Below, in pieces: positions 15,602 to 22,836 of a stretch of 64,000 bases of DNA. Numbering within the stretch: position 1 is the first letter of the stretch; each line of letters opens with the position of its first letter. The DNA is from Clostridia bacterium (lineage in GTDB: Bacteria; Bacillota; Clostridia; Oscillospirales; Acutalibacteraceae), in contig JAFSFB010000016.1 in the NCBI GenBank assembly GCA_017435385.1, positions 1 to 64,000 of the forward strand, given 5' to 3'. The translations under genes and the position numbers were made by a program. Below the pieces are notes generated by a model, which saw nothing but the letters and a program-made list of their open reading frames with translations, did no database searches and was not told where the DNA came from.

Positions 15602-17899
15602 ATGGCTAACACATCGGTTTTATGGTACACCTCCCCTGCCAAGGCGTGGACTCAGAGCCTGCCTGTCGGAAACGGTATTCTCGGCGCAATGATTTACGGC
15701 GGTGCCGAAAAAGATATTATCTGCCTTAACCATGACCAGCTCTGGACAGGCACACCCAGAAACACGATCCGAGAGGGTGCTCCCGAAGCATATAAAAAAG
15801 CTCAGAAGCTTGCTCTTGAAGGAAAGCTTCATGAGGCTCAGAAAGAGCTTGAAGAAAACTTCCAGAGCGTTTTCACGAATGCATATGTTCCGCTCGGCAA
15901 TCTTGAAATCCTTATGCAGACAAAATGCAGGATCAAGAATTACAAGCGCAGCCTTGACCTTGAAAACGCAGTTGCTTATTCCGAATTCGTAAGCGGCGGA
16001 ATCACCTATAAGAAGGAATATTTCGCATCAAATCCCGCAAAAATGATCGTTGTCCGTCTGACCGCAGAGGGCGGCAAAATGACATTTGAGGCTCAGTTCA
16101 CCTCAAAGCTCAGAGGCTCCTGCATCGTTTCCGAAGAAGAGAGCATCGTTTATCTTGACGGCGAGTGCCCCGGCGTTCCCGATGTTGAGGGCTTTGAAGA
16201 AAACTTCGGATATTCTGACGAGCCCGAAAAGAGAGGCATCCGCTACAGAGGCGGTATCAAGATCGTTTCAGACGGCGATATCCGCAGAATGGACAACCAC
16301 CTCATCGTCAAGGAAGCAACATATGCCGAGATTTATTTCACGGCTGAAACCAGCTTCAACGGCTGGGACAAGCATCCCTATCTTGAAGGCAAGGAATATA
16401 AGGCACCCGTTGACGAGATTCTCAAGAAAGAATATGATTACGAAGCTGTCAGAGCCGCTCATCTTGCAGATTACAAGGAGCTTTATGACAGAGTGAAGCT
16501 CGACCTTAAAAGCGACGGCGAAGATATCCCGACAGACAAAAGACTCTGCCGTTTCAAGAGAAAGAAAAACGATGACGGGCTCATCGAGCTTGTTTATAAT
16601 TTCGGCAGATATCTTGCCATCTCCTCCTCGAGAGAAGGCTCTCAGCCCTCAACTCTTCAGGGAATCTGGAATGACAAGACCAATCCGCCCTGGCGTTCAA
16701 ACTATACGGTAAACATCAACACGGAAATGAACTACTGGCCCGTTCTCATGTGCCGCATGCCCGAGGTCAATCTGCCGCTCATCGACATGGTCAAGGATCT
16801 CAGCATCAGCGGAGAAAGAACCGCAAAAGGTCAGTACGGCGCAAAGGGCTGGGTAAGCCACCACAATGTCGACCTCTGGCGTCAGTCGACTCCCGTTGCA
16901 GGCGATGCTCAGTGGGCTTTCTGGCACGGCTCGTCGGGTTGGCTCTGCGAGCATGTTTTCCAGCATTACGAATACACGAACGATGTTGAATATCTCAGAG
17001 AAACAGCATATCCTCTGATGAAGAAAGCCGCAGAATTCTATCTTGACATCCTTGTTGAGCATGAAGGCAAGCTCGTTCTCGCTCCCGGCACATCTCCCGA
17101 AAACACCTTCAGCTACGAGGGCAAGCGCTGCTCCGTCGGCAAATATTCAACCATGTCCATGACTATCGCAAGAGAGCTTTTCGAGAATTGCATCAAAGCA
17201 TGCAGCATTCTCGGCGAGGACAAGGAATTTGCCGCAACACTCGAAGAAACCCTTTCCAAGCTTGCACCCTTCAAGCTCGGCAGCAAGGGACAGCTTCTCG
17301 AATTTGATGACGACTATCCCGAAATCGAGGTTCATCACAGACATGTTTCCCACCTCTACGCTCTTCACCCTGCCAACATAATCACCGTTGACGGCACTCC
17401 CGAGCTTGCCAAGGCATGCCGCAAGACACTTGAACTCAGAGGCGATAACGGAACGGGCTGGAGCCTTGGCTGGAAGATCAACTTCTGGGCAAGACTCTTT
17501 GACGGCGACCATGCACTCAAGCTCATTGAAATGCAGCTCCGCCCCGTCAAGAGCGTAGGCATCAACTATACAAAGGGCGGCGGCACATACGAAAACCTTT
17601 TCGATGCCCACCCCCCCTTCCAGATCGACGGCAACTTCGGTTTCGTAAGCGGCATTACCGAAATGCTCATGCAGAGCCGTGACGGCAGAATTTATATTCT
17701 TCCTGCACTCCCCTCAAAATGGAAAAACGGCAGCATAAAGGGACTTCTTGCCAAGGGCAATGTTATCGTTGACATCGAATGGAAGAACGGCAAGCTCGCA
17801 AGCTGCAGCCTTGAAGGCAAGGGAGATTTCACGGTTATAATTGACGGAAAGGAAACCGCCGTTTCTCTTGACGGAACCAAGAAAACGGTTAGAGAGTGA
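15602..17899 (+). CDS. GH95 alpha-L-fucosidase-type glycoside hydrolase
   Basis: The 765-residue protein has the GH95 architecture: an N-terminal beta-sandwich opening with the family sequence SPAKAWTQSLPVGNG, a helical linker, an (alpha/alpha)6 barrel, and a C-terminal beta domain. Conserved catalytic-region segments NTEMNYWP (near residue 377) and GTGWSLGWKINFWARL (near 618) are present. Family members release alpha-1,2-linked fucose, or L-galactose, from glycans. There is no signal peptide, so it acts on imported oligosaccharides. AAGGAG precedes the ATG. It is divergent from the RpiR-like regulator. Confidence 0.92.
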   Translation: MANTSVLWYTSPAKAWTQSLPVGNGILGAMIYGGAEKDIICLNHDQLWTGTPRNTIREGAPEAYKKAQKLALEGKLHEAQKELEENFQSVFTNAYVPLGNLEILMQTKCRIKNYKRSLDLENAVAYSEFVSGGITYKKEYFASNPAKMIVVRLTAEGGKMTFEAQFTSKLRGSCIVSEEESIVYLDGECPGVPDVEGFEENFGYSDEPEKRGIRYRGGIKIVSDGDIRRMDNHLIVKEATYAEIYFTAETSFNGWDKHPYLEGKEYKAPVDEILKKEYDYEAVRAAHLADYKELYDRVKLDLKSDGEDIPTDKRLCRFKRKKNDDGLIELVYNFGRYLAISSSREGSQPSTLQGIWNDKTNPPWRSNYTVNINTEMNYWPVLMCRMPEVNLPLIDMVKDLSISGERTAKGQYGAKGWVSHHNVDLWRQSTPVAGDAQWAFWHGSSGWLCEHVFQHYEYTNDVEYLRETAYPLMKKAAEFYLDILVEHEGKLVLAPGTSPENTFSYEGKRCSVGKYSTMSMTIARELFENCIKACSILGEDKEFAATLEETLSKLAPFKLGSKGQLLEFDDDYPEIEVHHRHVSHLYALHPANIITVDGTPELAKACRKTLELRGDNGTGWSLGWKINFWARLFDGDHALKLIEMQLRPVKSVGINYTKGGGTYENLFDAHPPFQIDGNFGFVSGITEMLMQSRDGRIYILPALPSKWKNGSIKGLLAKGNVIVDIEWKNGKLASCSLEGKGDFTVIIDGKETAVSLDGTKKTVRE

Positions 17900-17910
17900 C
17901 GGCAGCATAA

Positions 17911-18504
17911 ATGAAATTTGACCTTTACGATTTTGACAAAACGGTTTACCCCGTAGACTCGGAAACGGTTTTTCTGTTTTACTGTCTGGCTCACAGACCG
18001 TATCTGATTATTCTTGCGCCGTGGCTGCTGCTGAATCTGATTCTGTTTTTCCTCGGCTTCGGCGACAGCTTCAAGGGCAGATGCTTCTCTTTTCTGCGTT
18101 TCGTTGACGGAGAGAAAATGGCTGAAAAGTTCTGGGAGAATCAGCAGAAAAACATCTATCCGATATTTGAAGGAAAAAACAGAAGCGGCAGACCCGTTGT
18201 TGTCTGCTCCGCTTCTCCCGAATTCTTTCTTAAACCGATTTGCGAAAAATACGGCGTTCACACTCTGATAGCCACCCCGATGAATCCCAAGACGGGAAAA
18301 ATCAACGGCAGAAACTGCAAGGATAAGCAAAAGCCGATAAGGCTTGCCGAAGCCCTGCCCGATGCCGAATTCATCAATGTTTATTCCGACTCGCTCAAAA
18401 ATGACATTCATATTTTTGAGCTCGGACAAAAATGCTTTTATGCAAACAAGGGTACGCTCACCGAAATGAGCATTGAGGAAATCAGAGCAAAAGTTGAAAA
18501 ATAG
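17911..18504 (+). CDS. HAD-IB family phosphatase
   Basis: The 197-residue protein carries HAD motif I (YDFDKTVYP, nucleophile D8), motif II VVCSAS near residue 93, and motif IV VYSDSLKND near 153, which fits subclass IB (SerB-like) phosphatases. A hydrophobic stretch at about residues 30-48 (LIILAPWLLLNLILFF) suggests membrane association, as in some HAD-IB lipid or polyisoprenyl phosphatases. Substrate unknown. It starts 11 nt after the GH95 stop codon and is probably co-transcribed. Confidence 0.85.
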   Translation: MKFDLYDFDKTVYPVDSETVFLFYCLAHRPYLIILAPWLLLNLILFFLGFGDSFKGRCFSFLRFVDGEKMAEKFWENQQKNIYPIFEGKNRSGRPVVVCSASPEFFLKPICEKYGVHTLIATPMNPKTGKINGRNCKDKQKPIRLAEALPDAEFINVYSDSLKNDIHIFELGQKCFYANKGTLTEMSIEEIRAKVEK

Positions 18505-18505
18505 T

Positions 18506-18577
18506 GTAGGGCGGCTTGCCCACAAGCCGCCGAAGAATGCGCAAAAACAACGGCGGGATGAGGACATCCCGCCCTAC
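18506..18577. repeat. 72-bp palindromic intergenic element
   Basis: The element is bounded by perfect inverted repeats GTAGGGCGG (18506-18514) and CCGCCCTAC (18569-18577). Each end also forms its own hairpin (GGCGGCTTG/CAAGCCGCC and GGCGGGATG/CATCCCGCC), so the piece can fold as two stem-loops or one long stem. It abuts the HAD stop codon. The structure suits a small interspersed (REP- or MITE-like) repeat; copy number cannot be judged from one window. Confidence 0.6.
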
Positions 18578-18594
18578 GAGCGTTCTGACAAAGC

Positions 18595-18629
18595 AGAGAG
18601 GATGCAACCGACAAGGCTGCATCCTCTCT
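18595..18629. terminator. Bidirectional terminator hairpin
   Basis: A stem AGAGAGGATGCA / TGCATCCTCTCT is extended by two further G-C pairs across a one-base mismatch, with a short loop. It lies between the convergent HAD and serpin genes. The T-run is short on both strands, so efficiency is uncertain. Confidence 0.65.
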
Positions 18630-18651
18630 TTGATTATTGCATGTACGGGTA

Positions 18652-19986
18652 TTATTCAAACTCTTTAACCGCACCGATGAATATCGGCATACCCGAGGTG
18701 CGGTCGATTATCGCATAAATGAACGGTCTGTCAAAGACGAGATATTCAATTCTTTCCTGAACCATGGCGCTTTCGGCATCAAACTGAACAACCGTTGCCG
18801 CCCCCGCCTTCGTGCCCTTTTCGTCAAAGCGGATAAAGCTGTTGTGAAGCACCTTTCCGATATAGATGTTGCCGAGCGGCGAAACTCCGAGATTCGTGAA
18901 ATCGGCTTGTGCAGAATTGAATGCGGCAGGCATTCCCATCGCCTTCAGCGCATCGTTAAGCTCAAATTTGCAGTCAAAATCAAATTTCGGAACCGTGACA
19001 ACAACCTTCACATCCGCCGTATTTCTGACCGCATCAATGAACTCCTTGCCGCTGAATGACACAGCCGCATCCTCAACGCTCACTCCGTTATCGGGAAGAA
19101 GTCCGACAAAGGCATAGTTGCAGTTTGCATAATTCTTGACAAAGCCCTTGGTTTTGCCGAGCTCGACAAGACCGTATTCGCCCGAGTGAAGCATCGTTAC
19201 CTTCTGATCTTTGCCGCTTGCAGAATGGAAAATATAATTTTCTCTGACATTGGGCTTGTGATAAGGCTCTGCCCACTCCGCCTCGAAAAGAACGGTATTG
19301 ATAAGATAAGAAACCGTTTCCGAGGGGATTTCCGAGAGCATATTCTTTATTTCGCCGTCGGTATTTTCGCTTATCCAGAAATTGATTTTATTCTTGGTTG
19401 AATTATCAAACGGCTCGCTGAAAACATCGGCGCCGTATGCCGAAAGCGTTCTGCTGACAAAATTTTTGTTGACCTGAAAGCTTCCGTCGTTGCGAAGCCA
19501 GAGGGAATTTGCGAAGCGGAGCTGTTCATCGGAATTAGAGGGATGAACATAGCCGCCGTAATGCTCCCGCAGGTCTTCGTTCGTCATGCCGAGAACGGTT
19601 TCCATCTGAGCGAGAGTTTCGCCCTTTGCGCCGTCAGCGGTCATGGCAAGAGCCGCCATAACCGAAACGGGAGAAATCAGCGCATTTTTGTCCTGCGCAA
19701 GAGCGTATCCGAAAAGCTCAAAGCCGAAATCCGCTGTCGCCTCGGCAATATTTTTGTTATCTTTTCTGTGACCTATAGGTCCGAGCATCGAATCCTCATC
19801 GTTCTCTCTGCCGAGGGGATTGAGGATTATTTTTTCGGTCGTATCCGTCACGCTGTTAATCGCATTCGTCACATTGACAACAGATTTTGTAACATCATCT
19901 ATCGTGCAGACAACCTTATCGGTTTTGCACGAAGCGAGAATAAGCATCAGTAAAACCGCAGAAACAAGTGCAACGAATTTTTTCAC
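18652..19986 (-). CDS. Serpin-family protease inhibitor, lipoprotein
   Basis: A 444-residue serpin with a lipoprotein signal (LILASC, Cys20) and a ~60-residue linker before the serpin fold. The inhibitory hinge is intact (GTKAGAAT, about residues 391-398), as are the breach/shutter-region segments ISPVSVMAALAM and NTVLFEAEWAEPY and the C-terminal DRPFIYAIIDRTSGMPIFIG. It should act at the cell surface, trapping serine proteases by suicide inhibition. By alignment to the hinge, P1-P1' is E405-S406. It is the third gene of the sigma factor operon, starting immediately after the preceding stop codon. Gut Clostridia are known to carry serpins. Confidence 0.93.
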   Translation of the reverse strand: MKKFVALVSAVLLMLILASCKTDKVVCTIDDVTKSVVNVTNAINSVTDTTEKIILNPLGRENDEDSMLGPIGHRKDNKNIAEATADFGFELFGYALAQDKNALISPVSVMAALAMTADGAKGETLAQMETVLGMTNEDLREHYGGYVHPSNSDEQLRFANSLWLRNDGSFQVNKNFVSRTLSAYGADVFSEPFDNSTKNKINFWISENTDGEIKNMLSEIPSETVSYLINTVLFEAEWAEPYHKPNVRENYIFHSASGKDQKVTMLHSGEYGLVELGKTKGFVKNYANCNYAFVGLLPDNGVSVEDAAVSFSGKEFIDAVRNTADVKVVVTVPKFDFDCKFELNDALKAMGMPAAFNSAQADFTNLGVSPLGNIYIGKVLHNSFIRFDEKGTKAGAATVVQFDAESAMVQERIEYLVFDRPFIYAIIDRTSGMPIFIGAVKEFE

Positions 19987-20730
19987 TTAATCAGCCCCTT
20001 TGAAAGAAGTTGTGTTCAGCTCCGAATCAAGTCTGATTCCAATATATTTATCCTGAGTTGTTTGGAAATAAACCGTATATTCCTGTCTGCCGTCGGCATA
20101 TCTCGTTACGGTTGCCTCCGCAGATTCTTTTATAATATATTCTCTCTCCTCTTCGGGAATTGCATTATATGCCGCCTCGATAATCTCCTCGGTCGAGGGC
20201 ATCGGATCGTTTTCGGGCAGAGCCGCTGTCGGCGAAGCGGAATCGCTGCCCGAATCGGGTGTTTCGGGAGCATAGCCCATTTCGCCGTCAATTGCTGCGC
20301 CGCTTTCCGCAGGAAGAGTCAGCTTTTCGGTCACACCCTTGTCCTTAGTTCCCCCGTTTTCCGCCTTGGCCGTTTCCGTTGCTTCGGGCAAAGGCTTTGC
20401 GGGCTTGATAAAGTTATCGACCATCGTTGCATATTCAATTTCCTCGGTGCGAGTCGGCACTTCGCCCTCTGCATCCTCAACGATCTCTTTTTCAGCATAG
20501 GTCATGTGCGATTCCGTCACGCTTGAGCCGCTTTTCTTGATGCTGTTATATATCTCGATAACCTTGTTCGGCTCGTTTCGGTTTCCGACAAGCCCTGCCG
20601 CCGCACCGACGGCAACGCAGACAACGGCACACAAAGCCGTTGCGGCAACCGATATCTTCTTTTTTCGCTTTTTCAGCAAAGCATCCCGCTTGCCGTAAAT
20701 TCCGTCAAGAAATTCTTCGTTTGTTTTCAC
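19987..20730 (-). CDS. Single-pass membrane protein, putative anti-sigma factor
   Basis: A 247-residue protein not matched to a named family. It has a basic cytosolic N-terminus of ~26 residues (NEEFLDGIYGKRDALLKKR), one membrane helix (about 27-50), a Pro/Thr/Glu-rich extracellular linker (about 80-175) and a small C-terminal domain (about 180-247) containing RQEYTVYFQTTQDKYIGIRL. Its ATG overlaps the sigma gene stop codon (ATGA), and the serpin gene follows with no gap. Position directly after a sigma factor and one-pass topology suggest a membrane-bound anti-sigma factor; no ZAS zinc motif is seen. This role is inference. Confidence 0.75.
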   Translation of the reverse strand: MKTNEEFLDGIYGKRDALLKKRKKKISVAATALCAVVCVAVGAAAGLVGNRNEPNKVIEIYNSIKKSGSSVTESHMTYAEKEIVEDAEGEVPTRTEEIEYATMVDNFIKPAKPLPEATETAKAENGGTKDKGVTEKLTLPAESGAAIDGEMGYAPETPDSGSDSASPTAALPENDPMPSTEEIIEAAYNAIPEEEREYIIKESAEATVTRYADGRQEYTVYFQTTQDKYIGIRLDSELNTTSFKGAD

Positions 20731-21272
20731 GGTAGCCTCGCCTCCTTTTCAATTTCTTTTCTGAGAGCCTTTTTGGCTCTGTAAACGATATTTTCCACCT
20801 GTTTTTTATTCTTCTTCATTACCCTTCCGACCTGCTCATAGCTCATTCCTTCAAAATAGATCAGATGCAGAGCGGTCGAATAATCGTCTGAAATCCTGCC
20901 GAGAGCTTCATGAAGCTCTCTTTTCTCCTCTTCCCTGATAAATTCATCCTCGAGAGCGGTTGTATCCTGCTCATTTTCAATGAATTCATATGCACACTCG
21001 GGTTTTCTCGAGCATTTTCTTATGTAACTGACAGCAAGATTCCTGCCGATCGTGAAAATATAAGTCTTTAAGGATGTTCTGAAATTATATCTTCTCTTAT
21101 GCATCAGAAGCTCAACGAAAACATCCTGCGCCAATTCCTCGGCAACGGCAAAATTTTTCACATATCGGTTGATGAAGAATATTAAATTATCCTTATAGAC
21201 GGCAACTACCTCGCCGAAAGCGGAATCGTCACCGTCAAGGAAACGGCGGTAGCTACTTTCACCGTTATCCAT
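20727..21272 (-). CDS. ECF-type sigma-70 family RNA polymerase sigma factor
   Basis: The 181-residue protein has only sigma regions 2 and 4. Region 2 spans about residues 20-90 (VAEELAQDVFVELL; LKTYIFTIGRNLAVSYIRK). Region 4 spans about 118-172, with HTH segments MSYEQVGRVMKKNKKQVENI and YRAKKALRKEI. This two-region layout is that of an extracytoplasmic-function sigma factor. GGAGG lies 10 nt before the ATG. It leads a three-gene operon with a membrane protein and a serpin lipoprotein, so a surface or envelope signal is the likely trigger. No copy of a matching ECF promoter could be identified. Confidence 0.9.
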   Translation of the reverse strand: MDNGESSYRRFLDGDDSAFGEVVAVYKDNLIFFINRYVKNFAVAEELAQDVFVELLMHKRRYNFRTSLKTYIFTIGRNLAVSYIRKCSRKPECAYEFIENEQDTTALEDEFIREEEKRELHEALGRISDDYSTALHLIYFEGMSYEQVGRVMKKNKKQVENIVYRAKKALRKEIEKEARLP

Positions 21273-21344
21273 GGGCTTTTAACCTCCGTGTCAACACTTT
21301 CACTCTTTATTCGCATAAAAGAGAAAAAACTCTCACATGATTTC

Positions 21345-21381
21345 AAAAAACCTGCACGAAAAGCGTTCCGTGCAGGTTTTC
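21345..21381 (-). terminator. Terminator of the symporter operon
   Basis: On the minus strand AAAACCTGCACG and CGTGCAGGTTTT form a perfect 12-bp stem with a ten-base loop and further T residues after it, just past the GPH symporter stop codon. Confidence 0.88.
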
Positions 21382-21387
21382 GGTTTA

Positions 21388-22824
21388 TCAATACTTTCTG
21401 CTTAACTTGCTTTCGGCTTCTTCACGGGTGATCTTGCCTGCGTTGCAGTCAGCCATGATCTGAACATCCTTATCGTTGAGCTTATAGAATACCCAGCAGA
21501 TATAGGCAAGCAGACAGCCGATTGCGGGAACCATCGCATAGCTGAACCAGAGAACGCTCAGGGCATGCTCGCTCTGAACGATGCCGAGAGCCTGGAGCTC
21601 CTCAAAGCTCTGAACCTCAACGGTTACCCAGCCCGTTGACTTCAGACCGAGAATGCCGATGCTCAGCGCACCCGAAACGGCGGCGGTGAGCTTGACCATG
21701 AAGGTCTGGATAGCAAATGTGATGCCCTTCGCTTCAATGCCCGATTTATATTTGCCGTATTCGGCGCAGTCGGGAGTGAAGATGAACATGATAACGCCGA
21801 TGATCGAAAGCGGAATCGAGCGCAGAACATAAAGAACGATATGGAGAATGAGGTTGTTATAGCCCGCAAGCCACATGACAACGCTGAGAACGACCATGGC
21901 AAGGGCTGAAAGGCGGTAAACCTTCATCTTGTCGAATTTTCTGATAAGGTGAGGCACAAGGAGCGATGCGATAAGCGACGGAACCGTTCCGCATGCGCCG
22001 ACAACGAGGGAGAAAAGAGTGTCGTTGAAAAGATAATACGAAACGAAAAGATTGAGTGCGCCGCTGATGTTCGCCGCAGAATAGAAGAAATAACCGAAAT
22101 AATAAATGAGCAGATATTTGTTCTTGAAAAGATAGCTGAACATTCTGCCAAGCGTGAAGCTCTCCTCGTCCTCGGGAACATGGCGCTCCTGAAGCGTTTT
22201 GAGAACGGGTACCATCGTTATAACGGCAAAGATCGCAACCGCAAAAGCAACCCAGCCGTAGCTCATGCCGACATGCTCGCTGACAAGAACGGTGCCTGCA
22301 AGAGTGATGAACGCAATTCCGACACCTGCCCAGATGCTCTTATATGAGAGCATCGAGTTTCTCTCGTCAAGGTTGAGAGTCATGGCAGTAACCGAGCCGT
22401 AAATCGGAACATCGCAGAGGGTGTAGACCGTATCCCAGATGATATATGCGAGTGCAAACCAGATGAGCTTGACCGTTTCGCTCGAGCCCGAGGGAATGCA
22501 GAAGAGAAGGAGCGTTGCAGCAGGAGTAAGCGCCGTTGAAATCTTGAGCCAGGGAAGATATTTCTTTCCGCTTTTGAATTTCACCGAGTCGAATATCGCT
22601 CCGAAAACCGCATCGTTGATTGCGTCCCAGATTTTGACTGCAAGCATAACGCCCGCCGTTTTGAGCGGATTGATGCCGAGGAAGATCAGATATGTATTGA
22701 GATAGTTCGCAAGCAGGAAATAGATTGCGTTCTGACCTGCGAAATAGAGATAATAGCTCTTTCTTTCAAGCGGCGAGGTTTCCCAGCCCGCAGGTGTATA
22801 TTTAAGCTTTTCAATAAGTTTCAT
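21388..22824 (-). CDS. GPH-family sugar:cation symporter (MFS)
   Basis: A 478-residue twelve-helix permease of the glycoside-pentoside-hexuronide:cation symporter group. Characteristic segments are the N-terminal MLAVKIWDAINDAVFG (the conserved D..ND cation-site motif, about residues 60-75) and the loop KSGKKYLPW. Relatives move melibiose, xylosides or glucuronides with Na+ or H+. AAAGGAG precedes the ATG. It directly follows the GH99-like secreted enzyme (12-nt gap), so it probably imports the product of that enzyme. Confidence 0.9.
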   Translation of the reverse strand: MKLIEKLKYTPAGWETSPLERKSYYLYFAGQNAIYFLLANYLNTYLIFLGINPLKTAGVMLAVKIWDAINDAVFGAIFDSVKFKSGKKYLPWLKISTALTPAATLLLFCIPSGSSETVKLIWFALAYIIWDTVYTLCDVPIYGSVTAMTLNLDERNSMLSYKSIWAGVGIAFITLAGTVLVSEHVGMSYGWVAFAVAIFAVITMVPVLKTLQERHVPEDEESFTLGRMFSYLFKNKYLLIYYFGYFFYSAANISGALNLFVSYYLFNDTLFSLVVGACGTVPSLIASLLVPHLIRKFDKMKVYRLSALAMVVLSVVMWLAGYNNLILHIVLYVLRSIPLSIIGVIMFIFTPDCAEYGKYKSGIEAKGITFAIQTFMVKLTAAVSGALSIGILGLKSTGWVTVEVQSFEELQALGIVQSEHALSVLWFSYAMVPAIGCLLAYICWVFYKLNDKDVQIMADCNAGKITREEAESKLSRKY

Positions 22825-22836
22825 TGTATTTCTCCT

